Positions 26,039 to 35,379 of a stretch of DNA of 64,000 bases are shown here, piece by piece. Within the stretch, counting starts at the first letter, position 1, and each line of letters begins with the position of its first letter. A program made the translations under genes and the position numbers. The stretch is from Candidatus Schekmanbacteria bacterium (GTDB taxonomy: Bacteria; CSSED10-310; JACPHN01). The notes under the pieces are model-generated. The model had not been told where the DNA came from and did not search any database. It saw only the letters and a program-made list of their open reading frames with translations. The stretch covers positions 1 to 64,000 of the forward strand of contig JACPHN010000269.1 of NCBI GenBank assembly GCA_016188575.1. Direction: 5' to 3'.

Positions 26039-26145
26039 TGGATCCACCGCCTGTATAGCGCGAGCTTTGCGGAAAGCGCATCGCGAAAACCCCCCAACTC
26101 ACCTCCCCCGCCAGCGGCGGAAGAGACGGAGACGGGGGCTGTCGC
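26039..26145 (+). repeat. Dispersed repeat, copy 2
   Basis: This is the second copy of the element at 19564-19667, lying between motA and the sensor-kinase gene. Identity is highest at GCGGAAAGCGCATCGCGAA and at the ends (GCTGTCGC), with small insertions in the central C-rich hairpin. Apart from the two repeats and the motA leader palindromes, the gap 25908-26366 shows no gene; the open frame running through it has poor codon use. Confidence 0.75.
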
Positions 26146-26366
26146 ACCCACATCGTACGGGCAGTGGATCCAGATCACAAGCGCTACTGGATGTTTCCGG
26201 TGTTCCCACTTACAATGACAATGGCCGTCGCGTCCTTGCGCCGAGGACCGAGACGTGCCTCGTATGGTGCGGCGCGACGCCGCCGGAAACGCCCTGTTTC
26301 CGCGTGTCAGACTGCAAACGCCGGTCCACGGAATCGCCGCCATCGCGCCGATTTCTCATCGCCGAA

Positions 26367-28376
26367 GTGCAAGACGTCGCCTCCAATCTGTCGTGCCGTG
26401 CCGAACCGGGTTGCGGACTTCCTCCCGGTGACAGCCTCCGCGAAGAGCTAGCAAGCGAGAATGCTCGCCTCAAAGACGAGCTGGCGCGCCTCAGGGCAGG
26501 CACCTCCGCGTACTTCTGGAGCGCGGACGTCAGCCCGGACGGCGGTTTGTGCTACCGCTACTGGTCCCCTTCCGTGGAAGCCATGACCGGAAGGAACCCG
26601 GATTTCTATATGCCCGGAGTGGAGCGATGGCTGAGCACCGTGCATCCCGATGACGTCGCGCTGACTCGCGAAAAGCTCACCACCCTGGCGAGAGGCCGCC
26701 TCGAGCACGCCACGCTCGAATACCGCATCGTCCGTACCGACGGCACAGTCCGCTGGCTGCGCAACTGCGTAAGCGGCTCGCGCACCAGCAGCGGAGTCGG
26801 TCGTCTGGACGGCGTGGTTACGGATATCTCCGATCAAAAGCGCGCCGAGGAGCTCCTCAGGACTAGCGAAGAGCGATATCGAGCGAGTTTTGAGCGCGCC
26901 GGCGTGGGAATCGCCCATCTGACCGTAAACGGTCGCTACATTTGGGTCAACGAGAAGTTTTGCGAAATTCTCGGCTACTCCCGCGACGAGATCCTCGGTC
27001 GCACATTTCAACATATTACCCATCCCGACGACCTCGTCTCCAATCTCGACAATCATCGCCGCCTGGTGGCCGGACAGTGCGCAACGTTCTCGATGGAGAA
27101 GCGCTACCTCAACAAGAATGGAGAGTGCGTGTGGGTCGATGTCGCCGTGTCCATGATCCGCGGTCAACGCGGGCATCCAGACATTCTCGTAAGTGTCGTC
27201 CGCGATATTTCCCTCCGGAAACGCATGGAAGCTCTCCTCGCGCGCAAGCACGCGCTTCTCGAAGCCATCATTGAATCCACTACGGACGGCATTCTCGTAG
27301 TGGACGAGCAGGGGACGATTCTTCACTGTAATCGTCTCTTTGGAGAGATGTGGGACGTCCCACCCGAGCTCATCGAACGTCGGAGCGCCACTCTGCTGAC
27401 GGAGTACATCAAGGACCACGTTACGGATCCAGATTCCTTCGTGGCGCGCATCAACTTCCTTCTACACTCCTCTGAAGGACACTTCGACATTCTCGAGTTC
27501 AGCGACGATCGCGTTTTCGAGCGATTCTCACGCCGGCTGGTGGGTTCGGCCGAGCCGCACTGTAGAATCTTTTCCTACCGCGATGTTACTGGCCAAAAGC
27601 ACGCAGAACGGGCGCTCCGGGAGGCCAAGGAAAAGGCCGAGCGGGCAATTGCGGAGCTGCGCAGTGCGGAAATGCAACTCCTGCACGCGGAAAAGCTCGC
27701 GAGCCTGGGCGAAATCGGTGCCGGTATTGCCCACGAGCTGAACCAGCCACTGACGGTGTTGCAAATCTCTCTGGAGCTCCTGCAGGAAGATCCAGACCGG
27801 CTTATTTCTGAACGCCTTCCGCATTTGCGCCGCATGACCACTTGTGTCGAACGCATGGCGCGCATCGTCGACAACGTGCGTGGCTTCGCCCGCCAGGCGG
27901 ATTTTGCTCCAGCGCTGATCATGGCGGCTAAACCTGTTGAAGACGCGCTCGGTCTGGTCTCTCAACAGTTTCGCCTTCACGATGTGGAAGTCGTGACGAG
28001 CTTTGGGGATCGACCAATTGAAGTCCGCGCTGACCGCTTCATGTTGCAGCAGGTATTCCTGAATCTGTTTGCAAACGCGCTGCACGCTCTGGACGCTCTC
28101 GAGCCCGGGCGACAGCGGCGCCTGGACGTGGCCCTGTGGCAAGCCCGGGACCACGTCGTGTATGCCGTATCCGACACCGGCGCCGGGGTGCCTGAGGAAG
28201 ACCGCGCCAAGATCTTTGACCCGTTTTTCACGACCAAGGGAGTCGGTGAGGGCACGGGTCTCGGCCTCTCCCTATCCTACGGCATTGTTCGCCAACACGG
28301 CGGCACCATTTCGTACAAGCCCGCCGCCGAAGGTGGCGCCTGTTTCGTTATCGAGCTGCCCATCGCCGGTCCGTAG
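26367..28376 (+). CDS. PAS-domain sensor histidine kinase
   Basis: The soluble kinase of about 669 residues has three PAS/PAC units: about 60-165 ([31 protein letters not shown]), 175-290 ([31 protein letters not shown]) and 295-405. A coiled linker follows, then HisKA with the phospho-acceptor H456 in [13 protein letters not shown], and an HATPase domain ([40 protein letters not shown]). There are no membrane spans and no receiver. The start is uncertain: GTG 26367 is chosen, GTG 26304 is the alternative, and neither has a good ribosome site; no in-frame ATG precedes the first PAS. No response regulator is adjacent, so it is an orphan. Confidence 0.85.
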   Translation: MQDVASNLSCRAEPGCGLPPGDSLREELASENARLKDELARLRAGTSAYFWSADVSPDGGLCYRYWSPSVEAMTGRNPDFYMPGVERWLSTVHPDDVALTREKLTTLARGRLEHATLEYRIVRTDGTVRWLRNCVSGSRTSSGVGRLDGVVTDISDQKRAEELLRTSEERYRASFERAGVGIAHLTVNGRYIWVNEKFCEILGYSRDEILGRTFQHITHPDDLVSNLDNHRRLVAGQCATFSMEKRYLNKNGECVWVDVAVSMIRGQRGHPDILVSVVRDISLRKRMEALLARKHALLEAIIESTTDGILVVDEQGTILHCNRLFGEMWDVPPELIERRSATLLTEYIKDHVTDPDSFVARINFLLHSSEGHFDILEFSDDRVFERFSRRLVGSAEPHCRIFSYRDVTGQKHAERALREAKEKAERAIAELRSAEMQLLHAEKLASLGEIGAGIAHELNQPLTVLQISLELLQEDPDRLISERLPHLRRMTTCVERMARIVDNVRGFARQADFAPALIMAAKPVEDALGLVSQQFRLHDVEVVTSFGDRPIEVRADRFMLQQVFLNLFANALHALDALEPGRQRRLDVALWQARDHVVYAVSDTGAGVPEEDRAKIFDPFFTTKGVGEGTGLGLSLSYGIVRQHGGTISYKPAAEGGACFVIELPIAGP

Positions 28377-28457
28377 GGAGCCGCCTGGAAACCGCGCGGC
28401 ACTGCTCTCCAGCACGGCCCTGTGCACCGTGCGGCAGTCGGGAACGGCCTACCTCGC

Positions 28458-29822
28458 TCAGGCGGGCACCACCGGGAGCTGTTGAAGCGAGGACTCGAGC
28501 AACGCCGGATCGTAATCGCGGTCCTCCAGTTTGCCCGCAAGGTATTCGTCATAGGCCGTCATGTCGAAATGCCCGTGACCACACAGGTTGAACAGAATGG
28601 CTCTGGAGACGCCTTCCTCACGGCAGCGGATCGCCTCGTCGATGGCGCCGCGCACGGCGTGATTGGCCTCCGGGGCGGGAAGAATGCCTTCGCAACGCGC
28701 AAACGTCACCCCAGCTTCGAAACACGCCGTCTGGTGATAGGCGCGCGGGTTGACGACGCCGAGCTCCACGAGATGGCTCACGAGTGGCGCCATGCCGTGA
28801 TAGCGAAGACCCCCTGCATGAAAGCCCGGGGGAACGAAGGCGCTTCCCAACGTATGCATCTTCACCAACGGCGTCAAATGACCGGTGTCGCCAAAGTCGT
28901 ACGCGTATCGCCCGCGCGTCAGACTGGGGCAGGCCGCGGGTTCGCACGCGATCACGTGCACCTTCCGGCCCAAGCGCATCATGTCACCGATGAACGGAAA
29001 GGCGATGCCCGCGAAGTTGGAGCCGCCGCCGGTGCACCCAATCACGATGTCTGGATAATCCTCGGCTACCGCCATCTGCTCGAGCGCCTCTTTACCGATC
29101 ACGGTTTGGTGCAGCAGCACGTGGTTGAGGACGCTACCCAGAGCGTACTTGGTGTCGTCGCGGCTTGCCGCCATCTCCACGGCCTCGCTGATCGCTATCC
29201 CGAGACTGCCCGCCGTATCTGGAAGCTCCGCCCGGATTCTCCTTCCGGTCTCGGTCTCCTCACTCGGGCTCGCGATGCAGCGCGCGCCATAGGCTTGCAT
29301 GAACGCCTTTCGGTATGGCTTTTGCTCGAAGCTCACCCGCACCATGAATACCGTGACGTCGACTCCGAAGAAGGATCCTGCCAGGGCCAGCGCCGAACCC
29401 CATTGGCCCGCTCCGGTCTCGGTCGCGATGCGTCGAATCCCGGCATCGCGGTTGTAGAAAGCTTGCGGCACGGCCGTATTCGGCTTGTGGCTCCCTGCCG
29501 GGCTGACGCCTTCGTACTTGTAGTAGATTCGCGCCGGCGTATCGAGCACACGCTCCAGCCGCCGCGCGCGGTATAGCGGCGTGGGGCGCCAGAGCTTGTA
29601 GATGTCGCGAACCGGCTTCGGAATCTCGATTTCACGTTCGGAAGACACTTCTTGAGCGATCAGAGCGGGTGGAAACAGTGGCGCCAGGTCATCGGGGCCG
29701 ATCGCCTGCCCTGTGCCCGGATGGAGCACGGGTGGCAGCGGTACGGGCAAGTCGGCGGCTACGTTGTACCAGCTTGTGGGGATTCGGCTCTCGTCCAGGA
29801 CAAACTTGTGCTGCTCGTTCAT
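28458..29822 (-). CDS. trpB: TrpB2-type tryptophan synthase beta chain
   Basis: The 454-residue protein belongs to the longer TrpB2 branch of tryptophan synthase beta chains, joining indole and serine by PLP chemistry. The PLP lysine is K113 in [13 protein letters not shown], and the phosphate loop is [11 protein letters not shown]. The gene is not beside trpA, typical for TrpB2, so it may salvage indole or use serine for another reaction. The second ATG (29822) is preferred because GAGGAG lies six bases before it; the ATG at 29828 directly abuts that site. It converges with the sensor kinase across an 81-base gap with no clear terminator. Confidence 0.92.
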   Translation of the reverse strand: MNEQHKFVLDESRIPTSWYNVAADLPVPLPPVLHPGTGQAIGPDDLAPLFPPALIAQEVSSEREIEIPKPVRDIYKLWRPTPLYRARRLERVLDTPARIYYKYEGVSPAGSHKPNTAVPQAFYNRDAGIRRIATETGAGQWGSALALAGSFFGVDVTVFMVRVSFEQKPYRKAFMQAYGARCIASPSEETETGRRIRAELPDTAGSLGIAISEAVEMAASRDDTKYALGSVLNHVLLHQTVIGKEALEQMAVAEDYPDIVIGCTGGGSNFAGIAFPFIGDMMRLGRKVHVIACEPAACPSLTRGRYAYDFGDTGHLTPLVKMHTLGSAFVPPGFHAGGLRYHGMAPLVSHLVELGVVNPRAYHQTACFEAGVTFARCEGILPAPEANHAVRGAIDEAIRCREEGVSRAILFNLCGHGHFDMTAYDEYLAGKLEDRDYDPALLESSLQQLPVVPA

Positions 29823-30093
29823 TGACATCTCCTCGCACTGCTCCAGGTTCGGGGCTCGCGCCGCCGATGGCACTTTAGGTTAGCAGGGATTCCGGCGCAA
29901 GCTCCGTTCGTGGGCAGCGCCTTTACGCGGGCAACCAGGCCAGTCTTGCCCGCGCCGGCGCGAGAGTCGGATCTGTTCGCGGCCACGCAACGGTTTGCGC
30001 ATGCCGCGCGATAATGTTCCGCAAGCGGCATGCCGGCAGAGTTGGAAACGTGATTCATTTGGTGGACATGACCCCCCAAAGGAGAGGAACCGC

Positions 30094-31374
30094 ATGAGCA
30101 TCATTAGAAACGACGCGGCACCGACATGGCGGCCTCCGGTCGCCAGTGAAGGAAGCGACGCAATCGCTACAGAGGGGCGCGGACGTGAGGCTCCGGATGG
30201 GGGCAAGCGCAGCGGCGAGGTCGGGGCACCGGCAGACACCTACGAATCGCTGAGTGGAGCGGCGCCGCTCGGTCTCGCGGCAACAGGCTCGGGGAGTCCC
30301 CTGGCAGCGGGGCCGTCCCTCGATGGCGCGAGGGCCGGGAGCGAGGCGGTCAGGAGGGGGAGCCGCGGCGAGTCCGTTGCGGAGCTCCAGCGACGGCTCA
30401 ATGCCGCCGGCTGCCAGCCACCGTTGGCGGCGGATGGCGCTTTTGGACCCAAGACCGAAAGTGCCGTGCGCCAGTTCCAGTCCGATCACGGCCTGCGCGC
30501 CGATGGAGTCGTTGGTCCGCGGACGATGGCAGTGCTTGATCAGCTCGGCAACAATGCCGCGGACGATGTAGCGCGGCGCACCGGTGCGCCGCGACCGAGC
30601 GCGCCGCCCGTCGATCCCAACGCTCCCGTGCCTGCTGGCGAAGTCGCCCCAACCGAGCGCAGCGGCGTCCCGCAAGGTGCGGACAACTTTGCGACTGAGC
30701 CGGGTCGAGCGTCAGGGCCATTTTCTCCCATGCGAGCCGAACGGGAGCAGCAGGCCGAAAGCGTGCTCCGGGCGAATGGCCTATGGCCGCCCGAAGAAGG
30801 CCATACGTACGCGATTCAAGTCGATCAGGATCCCCCTGCCGCCAGTGCGCCGAGGCAGAACCGGCTCGAGCACGTGCTCGACTATACCGGCCAGACCTCC
30901 GTATTCCGCTGCGAGAATGGACGCCTCGTCGAGCAGATTGACGGCGCCCCCCTGCAGTCAGCTTCGCACCCGGGGCAGCTCACGACGAGCTTCTCCGGCA
31001 CCCCGGACGTGAATAATGACGGCGGCAAGGATATTGCCCACCTCCGCCCCGGCGTCTACGAGTATCGCTCACGCCCCACCGGGAACGGCCGCTACAACCC
31101 CGCGGACAATCGGCGTTTCGACGTAGCTCGAGACACCAACCACAACGGTGTCATTGACGGCAGCGAGGTTGATCGAGGCTATCGCGCCGGCGGGATTCAA
31201 ATCCACGCGGGCGGCGCCAACCGGCCGAGCAGCGTCGGTTGCCAGACACTACCGCCGAACGACTATTCCCGATTCCAGGATGCTTTACACCAGAGCACTG
31301 GCAATCGCGGTACGTTCACGTACGTCATGGTTCGGCGGGATAATGAAAGGTTTGGAGCGAATCCCCAGGGCTAA
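30094..31374 (+). CDS. Peptidoglycan-binding protein with transpeptidase-like C-terminus and EF-hand
   Basis: The 426-residue protein has no signal peptide. Residues about 89-150 form a PG_binding_1 domain (GSRGESVAELQRRLNAAG, DGAFGPKTESAVRQFQ). The rest contains an EF-hand loop D347-T-N-H-N-G-V-I-D-G-S-E358. Near the end is IQIHAGGANRPSSVGCQT, with H371 and C383 spaced like the His and Cys of L,D-transpeptidase (YkuD) active sites. The regions before and between are low-complexity and proline/glycine-rich. ATG 30094 has GGAGAGG upstream. A cell-wall-acting protein delivered without Sec, such as a toxin/effector, is an inference. No immunity or secretion gene is adjacent. Confidence 0.72.
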   Translation: MSIIRNDAAPTWRPPVASEGSDAIATEGRGREAPDGGKRSGEVGAPADTYESLSGAAPLGLAATGSGSPLAAGPSLDGARAGSEAVRRGSRGESVAELQRRLNAAGCQPPLAADGAFGPKTESAVRQFQSDHGLRADGVVGPRTMAVLDQLGNNAADDVARRTGAPRPSAPPVDPNAPVPAGEVAPTERSGVPQGADNFATEPGRASGPFSPMRAEREQQAESVLRANGLWPPEEGHTYAIQVDQDPPAASAPRQNRLEHVLDYTGQTSVFRCENGRLVEQIDGAPLQSASHPGQLTTSFSGTPDVNNDGGKDIAHLRPGVYEYRSRPTGNGRYNPADNRRFDVARDTNHNGVIDGSEVDRGYRAGGIQIHAGGANRPSSVGCQTLPPNDYSRFQDALHQSTGNRGTFTYVMVRRDNERFGANPQG

Positions 31375-31618
31375 GCTTGGCGGTCCCGTCCTTGCCCACG
31401 GGCTGGTTTCGGATCTTCTTACACAGCGCTTCCCGACGGGCTGATCCGGGTACTCGTGCCCTGCAGCGACGGGTCTTTTGCGTTGATCAAGTGACGGCTC
31501 TACAATGCGTGCCCGTTGTCCGGAGCCGCCTTCGGAGCGCCGCCCACGGCCGTGGCTCGTGGCGTCGGCGGGCACTTCGGACCTTGACTCACTCAGTCAC
31601 CGAGAGCTTGCGCCGTCC

Positions 31619-31810
31619 ATGCGAATACAACACGAACCTACAGTCCAGTCTGGAGCCTACGTGTGCAATGATTGCGGTCGCGAGTTTACCGCAGCCAGCA
31701 TGGTTGCAGTAGCGTACAGTGGCGATGGCACTCGCGTAGGCGTCGTGTGCCCGGCCTGCGCCGAGCGAAATCGCGACGACACCGGACGCCTTCGCCGACC
31801 CAACCGCTGA
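31619..31810 (+). CDS. Small zinc-ribbon protein
   Basis: This short gene encodes 63 residues with two CxxC pairs, YVCNDCGREF and VCPACAERN, separated by about 25 residues, which suggests a single zinc ribbon. The frame stays open upstream, but that part has poor codon use and no better start. No ribosome site is evident, so both start and existence are uncertain. The rest of the gap 31375-31882 shows nothing else. Confidence 0.45.
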   Translation: MRIQHEPTVQSGAYVCNDCGREFTAASMVAVAYSGDGTRVGVVCPACAERNRDDTGRLRRPNR

Positions 31811-31882
31811 TGGCCGCGAAGGTCACAGTAACCGCGCCAGTCTCCGCATATAGCTCTACCTGAGCCTGATTTTGACGCGATC

Positions 31883-33571
31883 GTGAGCGCAGAACACCGG
31901 CAGCTACCGTTTCGGATTGTCACCCACGGCGGCTTTCCGATCGTCATGGGGGGACCGCTGGAGCTTGAGCACCACCCGATAACTCTGTTTCGCAACCGCC
32001 CCCAGGCGCACCCGCTCTACTATGTCGACGAAGGAAGGTTCCGCAGACACAACCGCATGGCAGCGGATGCGGAGGCTGTCATCGTCGTCGCCGGCTCTTC
32101 GTCCGCCTTCGGCCTGCCTTGCGGCGATGAGCGAACCTGGCCAGCGCTCGTTGAGCGTATTCTGCTGCGCGTCCAGCAGCGACCCGTCCGCGTGCTCAAT
32201 GCCGGTGTCGTGGGCGCGACCACCCCGCTCATTCGGCATCAGCTTCTCGACCTCTTTGCCGACCTCAAGCCGTCTCATCTTGTGGTTCTGGGCGGGTGGA
32301 GCGACTGGTTCAATCCGGTCTATCACCAACGACCCGCAGAGCTGCTCGGGCATCACTCGACGTTTTTCCGGATCGAAGAAAAGCTCGGCGCGCCGGAGCT
32401 CCCGGCCAATGTTTTCCCCGCCCCGGCCAAGATGCTCGACGACATCGTGCGCTTCATGGTCTTGGAGTGGCGCCGCCTGCATCAACTGGCCACCCGCTTC
32501 GGCGTGCCTCTGACCTATTTCGTGCAGCCGATGTGGTCTCCACACCCCGGAGCTTCAGCCTCCGAGAAGGCGCTCGAAGGGTATATTGGCCGCGAGATCA
32601 CGTCATACTTTGAGCATCTTCGCGGCGTGCAGGAGCGACTCCCGTCGCTGGTGGATCGCCTCTCGGAGGAGACGGGATGGACGCCGCATTTCGTGCCGGC
32701 CAGCACAATTCGCGCAAAGGGCGTGAAGTTCGTCGACTACATTCACTTCACCGAAGCCGTGCACCGCTGGTTTGCGGTCCATGTGTGCGAGCATCTGGCG
32801 GCATCAGCGGAGGGGCGTCGCGTCATGGAGCATAAGCTCAGCAGGCCGGCCCATGCCCCGCCGTGGCGCACACTCTCGCTCCCGCACGGTTACCCCGGTG
32901 CCTTCTCCGCGCTCACTCCAGGCTGGCGGGATCTCCAGCTCAGATTGGCTACCGAGAACGGCATTCATGTCGTTTCCCACCGCTCTTCCGCGATCGACGG
33001 CAGGCCTGTGGCCGTAGATCTGGTGCTCCCTCAGGTTAGCCCGAGGTGGAAGCTGGCGCAGTGGCGGATCGTCGATCCTCTGATGGTAGACCATCCCAAT
33101 CCCGTTCCGAGCGGGTTCGGCGACGCTTCACATTCCCAGACCGCCATCCACACGCTGCCTCTGGACACGGAGGTCTTCGACAAGTGGGCCGGATGGGGCC
33201 CGGTCGAGCGCTTCGGCCATACCACGGGGCCGCCATTCCGCTGGATCGAACGCGGACGAGCCTGGGTACAGTTCCCACCGCAGCAGCCGCCGACGTTCTT
33301 GAGGCTTGAAGCGCGTCCTTTGGACGCCCGTGCAGACACCTGGATGCACGTCAGCCTCGACAACATCGAGATCGGGTCGGTCCCGATGGAAGCGGTCTGG
33401 GCCACCTACTGGATTCGTGTCCCGGAGTGGCTCGGCCACGTTCAGGGTCGCATTCTGCTTTCGTTCGAACCGCTCTATTCTCCAAGCGATCTGGGCATCG
33501 GGGACGATCCCCGGATGCTGTCCTGCTCGCTACTCGATATTTCGTGGGTCTCCGTGTCCGCAACCGGCTGA
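31883..33571 (+). CDS. SGNH/GDSL-fold hydrolase with long C-terminal domain
   Basis: The 562-residue protein has an SGNH hydrolase core: the nucleophile region VVAGSSSAFGLP (about residue 72), GGWSDWFNP and the Asp/His pair of VDYIHFTEAVH (about residues 284-287). Residues about 310-562 form a second, tryptophan-rich, probably beta-sandwich domain of unknown type. There is no signal peptide. The GTG start at 31883 is the first in the frame. The last 97 bases overlap the 3' end of malQ on the other strand. SGNH enzymes cleave esters; the substrate is unknown, but nearness to malQ makes an acylated glycan conceivable. Confidence 0.75.
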   Translation: MSAEHRQLPFRIVTHGGFPIVMGGPLELEHHPITLFRNRPQAHPLYYVDEGRFRRHNRMAADAEAVIVVAGSSSAFGLPCGDERTWPALVERILLRVQQRPVRVLNAGVVGATTPLIRHQLLDLFADLKPSHLVVLGGWSDWFNPVYHQRPAELLGHHSTFFRIEEKLGAPELPANVFPAPAKMLDDIVRFMVLEWRRLHQLATRFGVPLTYFVQPMWSPHPGASASEKALEGYIGREITSYFEHLRGVQERLPSLVDRLSEETGWTPHFVPASTIRAKGVKFVDYIHFTEAVHRWFAVHVCEHLAASAEGRRVMEHKLSRPAHAPPWRTLSLPHGYPGAFSALTPGWRDLQLRLATENGIHVVSHRSSAIDGRPVAVDLVLPQVSPRWKLAQWRIVDPLMVDHPNPVPSGFGDASHSQTAIHTLPLDTEVFDKWAGWGPVERFGHTTGPPFRWIERGRAWVQFPPQQPPTFLRLEARPLDARADTWMHVSLDNIEIGSVPMEAVWATYWIRVPEWLGHVQGRILLSFEPLYSPSDLGIGDDPRMLSCSLLDISWVSVSATG

Positions 33572-35076
33572 GGCAGCTCGGGCGGCAGTGTTCGCCCATA
33601 AAGATCGGCGAGGTACGCGAGTCTTCCGGCGAGCTCACGCGAGAGACCACGAGCACCGAGGCGCCAGGCCCAGTTCCCTGCTGTTTCTCCGGGCATGTTC
33701 ATGCGCGCCGGACCGCCAAGGCCGAGCACGTCTTGCATCGGGAATATCGCCTGGTTCGCGACCGAGCTCATCGCCAAACGGATCAAGCTCCAGCTCACCG
33801 AGTCGTGCGTTGACATGCCGGCGTAGGCACTGACGTACCGGCGTTCCTTCGGTCCCAGACCAGCCCACCACCCCTGCGTTGTGTCGTTGTCGTGGGTCCC
33901 TGTATAGACCACCGCATTCGCTTCGTACCAATGGGGAAGGTACGGATTTCTGGAATTGCCGTCAAAGGCGAACTGCAACACCTTCATGCCGGGAAACCCG
34001 AGCGCGGCGCGCAAGGCGTTTACCTCCGGGGTGATGATCCCGAGATCCTCGGCGATGATGGGAAGCTCTCCAAGCGCCGCTCTCAGCGCCGAGAAGAGCT
34101 CCCGGCCCGGTGACTTGACCCACTCGCCCGTTTCGGCCGTCGGTGCTCCCATGGGGACCTGCCAGAACGCTTCAAAGCCGCGGAAATGGTCAACCCGCAC
34201 GATATCGACGAGCTGCAGAAGCTGGCGAAGTCGCCTGATCCACCAGGTGAACCCGGTATGCTGATGATGTGACCATGAATACACGGGATTGCCCCAGAGC
34301 TGGCCGGTCGCCGAGAAATAGTCGGGCGGAACTCCTGCCATCTGAGCAGCGCGACCCGTTTCCGGATCGAGACAAAACGCCTCGGGCTCCGACCATACAT
34401 CGACGCTGTCGTGCGCCGTATAGAAGGCTACATCGCCCAGGAGCCGCACGCCCGCCGCATCGAGATGGGAGCGCAGCTCGTTCCACTGCGCCGTGAAAAG
34501 ATATTGCGTGAAGCGATGGTAGTCGACCTGGCGTCCGAGCTTTCGGTGCGCGGCGCGCAGCGCCGTCGTGTCGCGCCGGGCCAGGGCACCTGGCCAATCG
34601 CACCAGGGCTTTCCCTGATGAGCTTCCTTGATCGCCATGAACAGGCCGTAGTCATCGAGCCAATCCTTGTGCTCGTGGCAAAAGGTCGCAAAGGAGGCCT
34701 TGTGCGCCGGATGGCTCTGTAGGCGTTGGCAGGCCGCTTCCAGGAGGACTCGCTTCAGCTCCGAGACACGTGTAAAGTCCACGCGTTCTTCGGGAAATGC
34801 AGGGACTTGAGCCAGGTCCATGTTCTGGAGTAGCCCGTCGCGCAATAGGAGATCGGGGCTGATCAGCATGGGGTTTCCGGCGAGCGCGGAATATGTCAGG
34901 TAGGGGGAGTTTCCATACCCTGTCGGTCCCAGGGGCAGCACTTGCCAAAGGCGCTGGCCACCGGCCCGCAGAAAGTCTGCGAACCCGTGCGCCGCCGGAC
35001 CCAAGTCGCCGATGCCATAGCGGCCTGGCAATGACGTGGGATGAAGCAAGATACCGCTTGACCGTAGGAAAGGCAT
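33475..35076 (-). CDS. malQ: 4-alpha-glucanotransferase (amylomaltase)
   Basis: The 533-residue GH77 enzyme moves maltodextrin segments between glucans and releases glucose in the cytoplasm. Motifs include GIGDLGPAAHGFADFL, PYLTYSALAGNP, VDHFRGFEAFWQVP (nucleophile Asp), IIAEDLGIITPEV and GTHDNDTTQGWW. ATG 35076 is preceded by GGAG at seven bases and matches the usual MalQ N-terminus (MPFLRSSGILLHP). It is divergent from malK. Its C-terminus runs about 28 residues past the usual family end and overlaps the SGNH gene by 97 bases. It supplies the cytoplasmic step for the maltodextrins imported by MalKEFG. Confidence 0.95.
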   Translation of the reverse strand: MPFLRSSGILLHPTSLPGRYGIGDLGPAAHGFADFLRAGGQRLWQVLPLGPTGYGNSPYLTYSALAGNPMLISPDLLLRDGLLQNMDLAQVPAFPEERVDFTRVSELKRVLLEAACQRLQSHPAHKASFATFCHEHKDWLDDYGLFMAIKEAHQGKPWCDWPGALARRDTTALRAAHRKLGRQVDYHRFTQYLFTAQWNELRSHLDAAGVRLLGDVAFYTAHDSVDVWSEPEAFCLDPETGRAAQMAGVPPDYFSATGQLWGNPVYSWSHHQHTGFTWWIRRLRQLLQLVDIVRVDHFRGFEAFWQVPMGAPTAETGEWVKSPGRELFSALRAALGELPIIAEDLGIITPEVNALRAALGFPGMKVLQFAFDGNSRNPYLPHWYEANAVVYTGTHDNDTTQGWWAGLGPKERRYVSAYAGMSTHDSVSWSLIRLAMSSVANQAIFPMQDVLGLGGPARMNMPGETAGNWAWRLGARGLSRELAGRLAYLADLYGRTLPPELPQPVADTETHEISSSEQDSIRGSSPMPRSLGE

Positions 35077-35379
35077 GGCCCGACTCCGCTGAGATGTCCC
35101 TTGAACATTCATGTCGGTCGACATAGTACGCCGAGCATCTCGGAGCGCAATGGTGCCGAAAAACTGGCACGGGGGTCAAGATTTCGGCAGTCCCGGACAG
35201 GCATGCCTGAGCGAAAAAGAGCAAATGGCGCAAGAACTGAGACGACTACGTCTCCATCGCCGCTGGAGCAACTCGAAAAGAAGCGCCGGGGCTGGCGCTC
35301 CGCCGGCTTGTCCATTATGGAACGAAATTTGCATAACGTCGGCCGGTCCAACCGCCGCCACCACTAGAAAGCACCGACA
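35077..35379. other. Divergent malQ/malK control region
   Basis: This 303-base gap separates the divergent malQ and malK starts and should hold both promoters and any sugar-responsive operator. It contains several short palindromic GC stretches around 35282-35312 and a moderately AT-rich block at about 35310-35340 (CATTATGGAACGAAATTTGCATAAC), quoted in part as ATTATGGAACGAAATTTGC. No convincing -35/-10 pair or known operator could be assigned. Confidence 0.4.

Noticed and set aside
25398-26366. Upstream extension of the sensor kinase reading frame
   Set aside because: It runs antisense through motA and through the dispersed repeat, has poor codon use and no domain; the gene is started at a GTG near the first PAS domain.
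35165-35180. Sigma-54 promoter (TGGCAC...) before malK
   Set aside because: The -24 part matches, but the -12 GC element is absent at the required spacing.
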